Source: Scolanthus callimorphus (taxonomy: Eukaryota; Cnidaria; Anthozoa; Actiniaria; Edwardsiidae). Taken from it: a stretch of DNA of 64,000 bases. Below are positions 39,301 to 51,300 of the stretch, one piece after another. The DNA lies in assembly GCA_033964015.1 (NCBI GenBank), contig CM066916.1, positions 30,025,404-30,089,403 of the forward strand, written 5' to 3'. The position numbers and the translations under genes are program-made. The notes under the pieces are model-generated. The model saw nothing but the letters and a program-made list of their open reading frames with translations. It searched no databases and had not been told where the DNA came from. The stretch's first letter is position 1; each line of letters opens with the position of its first letter.

Positions 39301-42300
39301 TAGGGGCATATTATTTAAAGATATTGGGCAACACGAAATATAGCGTACTTGTTCGAGGTCTTTCCATTGATTTTCTGCATCTGGGGCTGTGTGAGAAGAA
39401 AGTGCTCTAAGGCAGCGACCCAGGACGAAAAGCGTCTAAAAACAATAAGAAACCATAAGTATGACCAAAGTTTTAGATTCTCATCATCCTCATCATCGAA
39501 ATCATATTAATCAGCAGCAGAAGCAAAATAATCAACATTAAAACATTAAAACCATTGTCTTCATAATCGTAATTGATATGACAACCAACATAACCATCTA
39601 CATCATAGTTATCAAGTCACTTACGCGTCAAAGTGGGGTACAAACACCAGGGTGGGTATTCACAAAATACTGAATTCCATGGCGGGTATACATGAGTGGC
39701 AAGACAGTCATGAATTCATGAAGACGTTTTCACAACATGGGGTGTAAATATTTCTTGACTGCCCAATAGCGGTGGTATTTAACAAATGTCCTCTGATTTT
39801 CCGTGGTACATGTATGTCCTCTTATATACCACAGAATGGCGTATTAAAGTTGGCAAAATGTTGTGTCGCAGTCTCGTCATTCCGTGGTATATAAGAGGAC
39901 ATACCACGGAAAATCAGAGGACATTGGTTTTATACCACAGCAAAAAGGCAAAATTAAAAACAGCGCGCATGCGCAGCCAAACGGTGTTTTCATTGGTTCT
40001 TTTGAGCGCGCGCGCTGATGATGGCGCGTTCTGTGGTGTATAGTTTTATGTCGCATGGCTGAGAACCAATAAGAAATCGAAAAACGCGCGCGTTGTGGTA
40101 TAATTGGCATTACCTTGGCCTTTAGACTCATAACGCCACATGCCATGCCATGGGCGACTGACAAGTGCATCATAATATCCACCGGCAGAGACCTAGAATG
40201 GAATGTAACACCATTAGAACATATGGACCGATAATGACCACATATGGACGGACAAAGAACACGGATGGACAGACAAGGACTACATATGGACCGACAAGGA
40301 CCACATATGGACCAACAAGGACTACATGTGGACCGACAAGGATCACATATGGACCGACAAGCCTACATACGGACCGACAAGGACTACATATGGACCGACA
40401 AGGACAACATATGGACCAGCAAGGAACACATATGGACCGACAAGCCTACATACGGACCGACAAGGACTACATATGGACCGACAAGGACAACATATGGACC
40501 AGCAAGGAACACATATGGACCAACAAGGACCACATATGGACCGACAAGGACAACATATGGACTAGCAAGGAACACATATGGACCAACAAGGACCACATAT
40601 GGACCGACAAGGACTTCATATGGACCGACTAGGACTACATATGGACCGACAAGGACTACATTTGGACCGACAAGGACTACATATGGACCGACAAGGAACA
40701 CATATGGACCGACAAGGAAGACATATGGACCGACAAGAAAGACATATGGACCGACAAGGAACACATATGGACCAGCAAGGAACGCATATGGACCGACAAG
40801 GAACACATATGGACCGACATGAGCCACATAGACAGAGCAATTTGTCCCGGATCCGAGGTGCAAAAACAAAACTGGAGATCAGATTTGAATTGCTCGTTAG
40901 GTAACAGCACAATCCTTCTTACTTGGTTGTTTGCTTCCATTCCTGGTCACCCTGCACTGTAGATTCACTCCTCACGAAGTCATCGATCATCTGATGATGA
41001 AAACCCCAATCAGTAATCTGCGCAACAGTTGATTGAACATGAGCGGATTTGTACGCACATGAGACACAATATACGCGAAGTAGCTATTCATCCAGCGCGG
41101 TTTGTGAAGGAGTAAAGTTAGACTCGAAGACTCTTTAGCGTACCTCAAATTGGATATGAAGCGTATGAGGTGGACCTCGGTTCATTGTCTCATCCGAAAG
41201 GGAACAAAAGCTCACATGGAGCCCTAATTCAATTCACGGCAGGAAAGTAGAGAAAATATCTCCATGTTCTTGCCGGGAATAACAAGAACTTACACTCTTA
41301 ACTACCTTTTCCATGCTTCCCTTCCTGGCCTCTTGAACTCTTCTGACCCTGTCTTCCTGGGAAAACTGGACAAACATGTCCACCATGATATCCGCTAGCG
41401 CTAGACGTACTTCAACAGCGGCACGTTGTACAGGAAGGCTCAGGGCACGTGTCTGTGAAAATACGCAAAATAAGAGATTATGTCTTAGCAAGATCATGTC
41501 ACATGTGGCTAAAACCCCATTTACACGACGGAAAGTTTTGGCACGTCTCGGATAAAAATGGTTCATGGACTACCTTGCCACGCCATGTAAATTGGGCTTA
41601 AATATTGATGGCTATCAAAGCAAGAAAACGTTTGTGGACACAGTGCGAATGATTTACCTCTGAGAGAGCAGACGTTGACTGGACATCAAACAGAACGGCA
41701 TCAGCGATAGATGTGGCCTCCTTTAGAATACAGTAAGCCTAGAGGAAGACAAAAGACGCAGCATATTTAGCGCTAACATCAAGTAAACACTAGAAACAGG
41801 GCGTAAAATAACAGCTGTGTCTGTCCAAAATTGAAAGCTCATGGCCTATATTTAACACATATTGTGCGTTTATCACCGTTCACAAACTAGTAGCTCAACC
41901 AATCAAAAAGCAGTATTGATAATGGAGCACTAGTGGGAACTGACTAATTTTACTTACCTCCAAAAGGCATTATGCCGTTCCTGAGTGTCCTCTGTCTGTT
42001 CAGCGAAGATTCTCTTGATAGCTGCCTCTCTCATCATGATTTTCACAGCCTCGCAACGGTACCCTAGCTGCGTCAGGTTCTCACCAGCACGACGTAGATA
42101 CTACAAGCATAACACAAAATCAAGGGATAGTCACAATAGTATTACAAGGTGCTTGAAATCGTAGCTGTATGGCGTATTCCATATTCACGAAGTTAGCGTC
42201 ACAATAGAATATCCGTCACAATAGGACTCGATAAAGTAATGATGCTATAACACAGCAAAATAGCCTGAAATAGCCCGATTCCAGTTGACATCATTGATTC

Positions 42301-45300
42301 ATGTCCCTGGGTTTCCATGTCTGCTGTTACTCTAGAATCCAACAAGATTGGACCCGTTATGACGAGAAATGCCAGACCCGCTAAATCACCGTGTCTCTAC
42401 CTGGCAAGACGTGTAGAGCTTCTTGTAGGACTGTTCATCGCGTAGCCGCTCCTTGGTGTTATTGACGAGGTGGTCAGACATAATCATACCAAGCCTACAA
42501 AATAGCCATACTAGGGTCACGAACAAACAAAGAAACAAAACAAGCAAGCAAGCAAACAAACAAAAAACAGGTAAACAAATGAAAGACAGGCACACAAGAG
42601 CACAATCAAACTAAAACACATAAAAGAAACTAAGCAAACAATCAAAATAAAATAGCCATACTAGTGGATCACGAACAAACAAGCAAGCAAACAAATAAAA
42701 AACAGGTAAACAAATAAAAATCAGGCAAACAAGAACACAATCAAACAAAACACATAAACAAAAAACAACCAACAAACCAAACGACCAAAATAGGAAGCAA
42801 AAAAACACATAAACAAACCACAAACAACAAACCAGCCAAACCAAACCAAACCAACAAGTATACAAATATATAAACAAACATACAAAAAAAAAGGAAACAA
42901 ATAGTAAACAAACAATCAAAACACATAAACAACCAACCAAACCAACAAGCACAGAAAACAATAACATACAAAAAAGCGAGCAAACAAACGAGGCATGCCC
43001 ATTGTCGATCAACTCACCTGGCCTCTAGCACGGCCTCGACATAGTCAAACAAACGAGGCATGCTCATTGTCGATCAACTCACCTGGCCTCTAGCACGGCC
43101 TCGACATAGTCAAACAAACGAGGCATGCTCATTGTCGATCAACTCACCTGGCCTCTAGCACGGCCTCGACATAGTCAAACAAACGAGGCATGCTCATTGT
43201 CGATCAACTCACCTGGCCTCTAGCACGGCCTCGACATAGTCAGACAAACGAGGCATGCTCATTGTCGATCAACTCACCTGGCCTCTAGCACGGCCTCGAC
43301 ATAGTCAGACAAACGAGGCATGCTCATTGTCGATCAACTCACCTGGCCTCTAGCACGGCCTCGACATAGTCAGACATGTTGGCTTTGTTGGGATTGTCCT
43401 CGGACAAGTCCTGGAATGCTGTCTTGGCCTGCACAAGAATACTGCGAGCCTGGGACAAAAATAGTTATGACAATAAGCAAGAGAGCGTGAATTAGCAATG
43501 TGTATAAAGTGTCACAGAGTATAGGTTTGCGCTGCCAGGTTTCGATCTAACCATTTGCTGCTGTAAAGCCCGGTTCACACTAGCGACATAACGACATGAG
43601 GACGTTATGTTGCAACGAAAAACGCATGAGAAAATAATTGAAATAATCAATATTTTCCATTGGATCTTCACTAGATTACTTCACCAAAGCAATCTTATGT
43701 TATTTTTTGTCGACTTCAACTTCTTGAAACCACTAAATTTTCTTCGCGTGACAATTTTCTTATGTCGTTATGTCGCAGGTGTGCACCAGGCTTAACAGCA
43801 ACGACCTTTGTATTGTTGGTCCCTGGAAACGTTTTGAATCGTCAATCTCGCGCACGACGACTGGTGTTATGTCAATCGACCTCTAATCTGGGACGGCAAT
43901 GCCACAAAATAGTGGTGGCTAGTTGGGAGAAATATTTTCGGTATTGGGCGGAGCCGCGCAGCCCCGGAACTCTTCTATAGTGTACATACCTTGTCTAAAG
44001 CTTGCGCATCTGGTCTATGTAGTGTGTCCGCGTGCTTGTCACGCTTCGACAGCGCCGCCTCCGCCAAAAGAAGAGTGGAGTTCAACCAAAAACGCTGGTC
44101 ACCCTTCAACTTTTGCGCTTCTAACAACAGGGACGTCGCTTGTCCCCAGTTAGACTCCGCAAGAGATAGAACAGCCAAGTAGAAGAGGACACGAGACAGT
44201 GTAGGCTGGTCCTCAAACGCCTACAAGGGAAAATTAGTTAGATCTGTATTTGCCATAGTTCAAGGAAAATCATGGAATTCAGGACTTTTTCGTGGCTGGA
44301 AATTCATGAAAAAATCTTAGAGGAAATCTGGAAAGTACTTTTGCAGTAGTACAAGCATGGGACCTAAGATATGATTCGGTCCGGGTTCACCATAGTTATA
44401 AAAGAACTTATTTTTATGCCTGGGAAATCATAGAAAGACTGGGAAGAAATTCTGGTGGCACTCATGATTCTATAGCGATTGGTTTAGCGCATCCAGGAAA
44501 CATCAATTTGACTATGTACTACCTATTGGCATTTGAATGAACGGTTGTGCCATCTTATATTTGTCCATGAGTCTCTGGAACATTGCTTGGATAAAAAATT
44601 AATCGGCATTCTAATTGAAGAGGCCTCCATAACTCCATGATGCTTCAACTCACCCGGGAAGAGATATTCGCTTCGTTCAGCAACTGACGTGCGACCTGAA
44701 AATGGCCCTTACAACAGAAAAATCACAACAGAATCAGCAACAGGTCTACAAGACTAACCAGGGATTATTTACGTGGATAATGGTAAGTAAGTAGTTCATG
44801 AGTCTCTCCTGGAGTTTTGCAAATAGAAAGGTTCACGTTTTAAATAATGGTTCATTGGTTTCAATTGAGCTGATTTGAAAATTGCTCAACATCTACTAAG
44901 GCACTAAGCATTGCTGATAATTTAGCGCGGAGGAGTAAAAACTGGTGAACTGGTTCGGCTTAGCATAAAATGAAAAGAAGTCGTAGTTTACGAATCTGCA
45001 TATCCGATTGCTCGAAAGAGGTTTAGCACTAATCCATAATTAATTACCATGGTGACTCGGTGGTTTGATCAGAACTAAACCTAGTTCAAATTTAGCACAC
45101 CTGCGCCTAAGCATCGCTGAAAATTTCGCACCCAGAGGTAACAAAGAAATATCAAATTGACATGTTGAAGTAGTTTGGCCCCAGGAATCTCTACCTGTTT
45201 AATGAGAAGTGCAGCTTGTTCTGTCCACAGCTCCCTGTTACATGGCCCGCTAATAACTCTCTTGTACTTGGTCCAAGGGTCGTTATCCATGTTGTTATTG

Positions 45301-48300
45301 GCATCACCAGCAGTACGTGTATGGCCATCACTAGGGACTGCCTTACGATCGAATATAACACTCTTAGATGTCCTGGAACGCTCCTCTTCATACTGAACTT
45401 GGCGCTGCTTCTCTTTCCAGATCTCGATCTCCTCACGAGCCCTGCAAGATGAATTCAATTCCTGTGTTCAATCATCCCCGCACACTATGATAGTGATTTT
45501 AAAATCTAAAAAATCCTCGTCAACGTTGCCGATCTAGCGCGCGCATTCAATAAAGGCTGGTTCTCGCAGGAAGCAAGCGCAGAACACAAGCACAAGGCAA
45601 GTGTGAATCATAGAGACGCAAGCGCAAGCACAAGCCTAAAATCAACATTGATTAGTCTGCTTGTGCTTGCGTCAGATTCAAGAAAATAGATAGTGCTTAT
45701 ATCTGCACACTTTCCTATATCCGGATCGGGCATTTTAAGACTGCAATGACGTCTTTCAGGGAAGGCTTAAACCTCTTGGCTCCGCTATCTCCGCAATTGG
45801 CCCTGCACAGCTCTTCCTGCGATCCATTGTATAATTGGTATTCCTTTCTAAATTTGACCCTAATTTGGCTCACCATATACTACTCTCGAACATTTTACAA
45901 GCACTGATAATCTGTGACTGACAAAAATTAAAGACATACTTAGCTTGATCTTGTTCCGTCAGTAAGAATGATCCAGCAACCTTCTCATGGTGGGTGATAC
46001 CTGACGTCAGGTTGAGCTCTTGACACAACTCGATAGCCCTAGAGTGAACATAGAAACACACATTTGTATAGTATCAATCTCATTCCATATGATAGAATTA
46101 CATTTCGCCGTGCCATATTTTTACACATTCCCTCTTGATATCACTGAAAGAAATACTCTGGGGATAAGAAGCTGAAGTAGTTTTGCCAGTTTCGAGTAGT
46201 AAAATAGTCCTTCGGGGTGAAACGTCCAGTCATAAACGCTCTGTGTGGGACCCTCCCCTACTCAGTGTCTGTTCTTTGTTGTGAGCACAAGTCATCGCAA
46301 GTTGGTGGCCAAACTGTACACAAGTCCATGCAAGTAGCACAACGTGCGTCGACTTGCGTTTCGTTTGGCCATGGCGTGACGCTCTGAACATCGAGCCTCT
46401 AGTCTCCAGGATATGCAAATCTCCGTCTGCACGAAACACACAGGGACCCCACACAGCATTACTTCATACCTTAGGTGCGTCAGTTTCCTCAGATGTTCGT
46501 GTTCCAATAGGTGTTCAGCTATGAATTGCTGCATTGCGACCACAGGGAGCCCAAGATGATGAAAGCCGAGCTCGCGGAGATCATCAAGGAGGGTTTCCAG
46601 ATAATGAACACTGAGCATCTAGAGAAAAAGAGTGGCACGTGGTCAACAACGAAACACACGGCTACATCAATACTATTTCGCTAAAGTACCATATCACTGT
46701 AACAAGGCGCAACATTGTCTAAGTGAAAAATTCTAGGCGCCGAGCGGCAAATATCATTTTGGTCGCAATCTTCAGCAGTTACAAAAGGTATTTTTGATCT
46801 TATTTCATTCGTTTTCTCTCTTGCTGTTGGTCACGGACCCAATTTTTGTCATAAGCAAACGAAAGACCTCACCACCAAGTATTTTCCCTGGAATTTAGTA
46901 CCCATTTGGTGACTATCTTGTAGTTGGATGCAATGTTGGGCTCAGTTGAGAAAAGTTGTTGGTTCGGGTCCCTGATGTATTCAAGGAAATTTCCAGTAAC
47001 AAACGTAGATACAATTGTGCATTGTTTAGTGTTGCTAGTACATCTAGCGATTATCTTGCTTATTGTTTTCGTTCGATATTTGAAAACGAATTACGTGCAG
47101 AAATCTCTAAATCAACATCTAAAAACAAAGTTTCAGATTTGATTTACCAAATTCAATCGAGAAAATTGCTCTATATTCTCTAAATCAACCGATGGAAATG
47201 GATGCTTTCTCCGACTTGGTATGTTGCTATGCTGTCAAAATGGCGGCTGACACAGGCTCTTTAATGTTGCTTACCGACTTGCGGAAGGTGTTTTTGTTGA
47301 TCATCGTACCAGTGACGTCACACTTGAAGTATTCTTGAAGCTAACAACAAGAAACAAAATAAACATGCTTTCAATCCACTTCTATATAGACATAACTTAA
47401 TTCAGCTACCAGAAATTTCACGGAAGCTATGCATAGAGTTAGACGGATTGGCGATAAACAGGTAAGTGTGAACAAGATGGTTGAATGTACCTTCTCTGGC
47501 AGCTCAAAGGTTGACCACCCGTCCATGGATGTCGGCATACAAGTCTTAGGTCCTCTGTCCGCCTTGCCCTGGGACTACAAATACAATGGGGAGAAAAAAT
47601 AAGTACTCGCAGTTAAATACTTACTGCCATTTTCACAAGTCTGCGAACTCACACTTTACATTCCCGAACGCAAAATTGCGTTTTGGCTTCCGTCAATCAA
47701 ACCTTTTAAGACAGACGCGTGAACTTGCTAAGTTTCGTGTGTTTTTACGGTGGAAAATTTGGTTTTGAAGCCTAGTTAGTCATTATTAGTTCAAAAAACT
47801 CTCAAAGCCTGCGTGAAATCACCCAGAGCTGTTCACTCGTTCATGGCGTTTGATTGACGGAAGCCAAACCGCGGTTTGTGAGTTCTGCGTATAGCTCGCA
47901 GAAACGCGTGAAACGTTTTAATTCAAAATAAAGGCTCAACCCCGAGATAACTCGAGGAAGAGGGATATCCCCCCCGGAACAAATCGCCTCATGTGGCCCG
48001 GCCTTAACAATCCAAAATATAGTGTTAGAGCGAGCTTAGTTTTACGTAGAGATATTGGAGACGAAATTTATTTAGAGAAAGTCTTCCCAGCACCGAGCAC
48101 GTTTTAGGAATTATTTAGTTGCACTTTATTATTTGCGTTTAAAATAAGATGTATTTCAACGTTTACTTCTAATAGAGCTGGTAATGCGTTTTCAAGAGAA
48201 TAAATTACGTGATTAAAGAATGAAACCTTTTCAATTAGTGAAAAATATATTTTACACATAATTTAGACATATCAAGATATTTTATATTTCATAAGATTTA

Positions 48301-51300
48301 AATGCGATTAAAGGAACTGACTGTTGCGTCTGTTATCCATGCTTTGGTTTGATAAACGAAGTAAGCGACCCGCGGTAAAGCGCCCTGAAATAGTGACAAC
48401 AGCAAGATTAAGATAAAGAACATTCAGGTTTCTAAAATACACATCAGTTATAAGTTATAGTAATTTTATGTTAATCCACTGGTCAGGATGTACACCTATT
48501 TCAGAAAAGGTTGTACCTCCACAACTGTTTGTTGTAGCCCGCGGTGCGTCATAGGAGGAAACAGGTATATTAAGACGGAATCATGGTGCTTATGCCAAAT
48601 GTGAGGTAGGAGCGAGAGGGAAGGGACGATTAAAATTTTAGCAGAACAGGAGTAGGGGTTATTGGGAATTTTAAGCAATTATCTTTTTCGACAATTAGAG
48701 CGGATTTTAGATGAGTGTCGAAAACTACACGCAAATACAAAACCACACTAGCCAATCAGGAGTGGAAGCCATTTAACAACAAACCAATCAGGAGTGGAAG
48801 CCATTCAACAACAAACCAATCAGGAGTGGAAACCATTCAACAACAAACCAATCAGGAGTGGAAGCCATTCAACAACAAACCAATCAGGAGTTGAAGCCAT
48901 TCAACAACAAACCAATCAGAAATGGAAGCCATTCAACAACAAACCAATCAGGAGTGGAAGCCATTCAACAACAAACCAATAAGCATTCAACAACAAATCA
49001 ATCAGGAGGTGAAGTATAAGTCAGACTTGCGTTTAATCATGAAGCGAGCAATGGTGAGTTTTAATTTAGTTCGCAACTTGGCTGAAAAACGAAAGACTAA
49101 ACGCAAGTCTGGCATATTTTCGGTGGTCCACTGAAATCCGCTTTATCCACAATGTTTAATAAACCCTAGTCAACGACGCTTTTATTATTGTTTAAGTCAT
49201 TCGATATTAGAAGACGAATTACGTGTATAAATCTCGAAATAACCACCCACAAACAAAGTTTCAAACTTGATTTACCGACTTCAATCGGAAATACTAATAC
49301 TACAATCTCTAAACCAGTCGATGTAAATGGATGTTTTCATTGATTCCGTTTTCTGCTAGGCTGACAAAATGTCGACTGACTGAGGCTTTTTAATCAATGT
49401 TTATTTGGAAACATCCATACTTAAGCCGCCGTAACACTGTGCAGTGTTTTCTGCAACAAATTGCACGAGCCATTGCAGCGTGTAACATCCTCTGCAAACG
49501 TTGCGAGACAGGTTGCTGCAACCGTTGCAGCAAGTAGGATACGATTCTACTTCTCGCAACGGATTGCGGCAATTTGTGTCGTATTGCAGCGTGTAACAGC
49601 GAATATTGCAACTTGTCTCGCAATTTCGTTCCCAGAAGCCCTGCGTTCTGTATCAAAATTTCGGACAAACAGTAAATTCGAGACGTTGCGAGCGATCATT
49701 GCGAGCTAATATCAGCTGCAATGGCTCTTGACAAGTTGCAGAAACAAGTTGCAACGTGTAACTCCACCTTTATGATGACATGTTATACTGCTAGAGCCAA
49801 CGGGGAATTTATTTTTAGATTTATCTTTGGTATTTATGTATTTCTTAGTTTAAGAAGTAAATCTTAGGGCCCCTGCTGAAGACATTATCCGTTACCTCCT
49901 TGGATTCTTTCTTGTCTTTGCCTCGCTTGGAGGGAACCCTCTCTCCGGGTTTACCACCCTCCTTTACCATCTTCTCGGCAAAGTGAATAGATACCTGACG
50001 ACGAAAATTAGAGGTTAGAAAAAGCCATGGTTGTTTCTAATAGGGTTGAGACCTCACATGGGGAAACATTGCTGGAAGCATGCGTCTTAGTCTACCAGAG
50101 AGTTATAAAAGCACATGGTGTGGTTAGAACATTTGACAACAGGGGCGGTGGAAGAATAATTATGTCGGGTTCTTCCCATTTTTAACTCGTGGGTTACTAT
50201 GGTAACCCCGAGTTGTAGTGGGGACCCGATGTCACTCACTCCGGTGTAAACTTTTTACATTAGCATAATTAGCATAATTTATGTTGATTATTTGTTAAGT
50301 TATGTGTTCATTTTACCTACCCCTCCCTCGAAACATTCGCTTATCTTTTCGCTTCCCCCATCCACTTTGCCGTCGGTCACCCATCCAAATACTTAGCTTG
50401 CCGGATCGTGCTTAACTTTAAAAGATTGCCGAGTCACGCGCTTACCAACTGCGCCACGGGGACTTCGTGACGTAATCAGTCAGGAAAAACTGATTATATG
50501 TGTCAAACGTCCCAGGGTTATGTCTCACAAGTTCACAGTGTTTTGAAAGGCTCACAGTTCACAGTGTTTTGAAAGGCTTAAAATTACTCTTACGTTGTTA
50601 AGTTGACTATGTACGAATTCGAACAATATTCGACCGATGTGAATGCTCTCATGACCGTGAGATACGAATCTCCGATGTGAATGCTCATGAACGTGAGATA
50701 CGAATCTCCCAAACTTCGCCGGCAAACGTCAGGTTCACTCAGTTCACTGTCTCGCAAGTTAACTGTTCACTGGACTTATATCTTCCCTAAAGCCGAAAAT
50801 CACGACTTTTACTCATCGAACATTGTTGTTGTGATGCTAATGCCAATGAATCGTATCCCGTCAACGGTTTCAGTTCGCGGCTTGAAATTACTCTTACTAC
50901 AAGACTCGTGTTTTAAAGTGCCACAAGGCACAAGCGAAACGTTGTAGTCGATTTTACCATCGTAAAACAAGACAAGTCATAAGTGAAATTCTACGCCGAA
51001 GTTAAAACAGAGAAAGGAAAGCCTTGACGCCGAGTACTTTGACAGGAATTAAGCAGCGATTCATCGCCAAATCACACCGGTGAGCCGAAACCTCAACAAC
51101 AACAAGCTTAGTCTCATGTTCGAAGCGAAGGCGAACAAGTTGTTCGAACAAGTTGTTTACTAGAAAAAGAAAATATTGTGGAACCGAAACATAAACTCGC
51201 TATCAGTCTGGGAAACAGTACTTAATTCGACAGCCACGGACAAAACACCGACGAAAAATGGAGGGCTCCGGAGATATTGGTTGAATTGATCTTTTTTTTT

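Noticed and set aside
40200..40904. Long repetitive frames on both strands (YGPTRT, MDRQG, VGPYVFL repeats)
   Set aside because: They arise from a 21-bp minisatellite whose length is a multiple of three, inside a CFAP46 intron, with no start context or conserved domain.
42611..43012. Hydrophobic Leu/Phe/Cys/Val frames resembling membrane proteins
   Set aside because: They come from AAAC/AAGC simple sequence in an intron.
48794..49134. Repetitive frame EAIQQQTNQEWKPFNNKPI
   Set aside because: The 32-base unit is read in shifting frames; it is a minisatellite, not a protein repeat.
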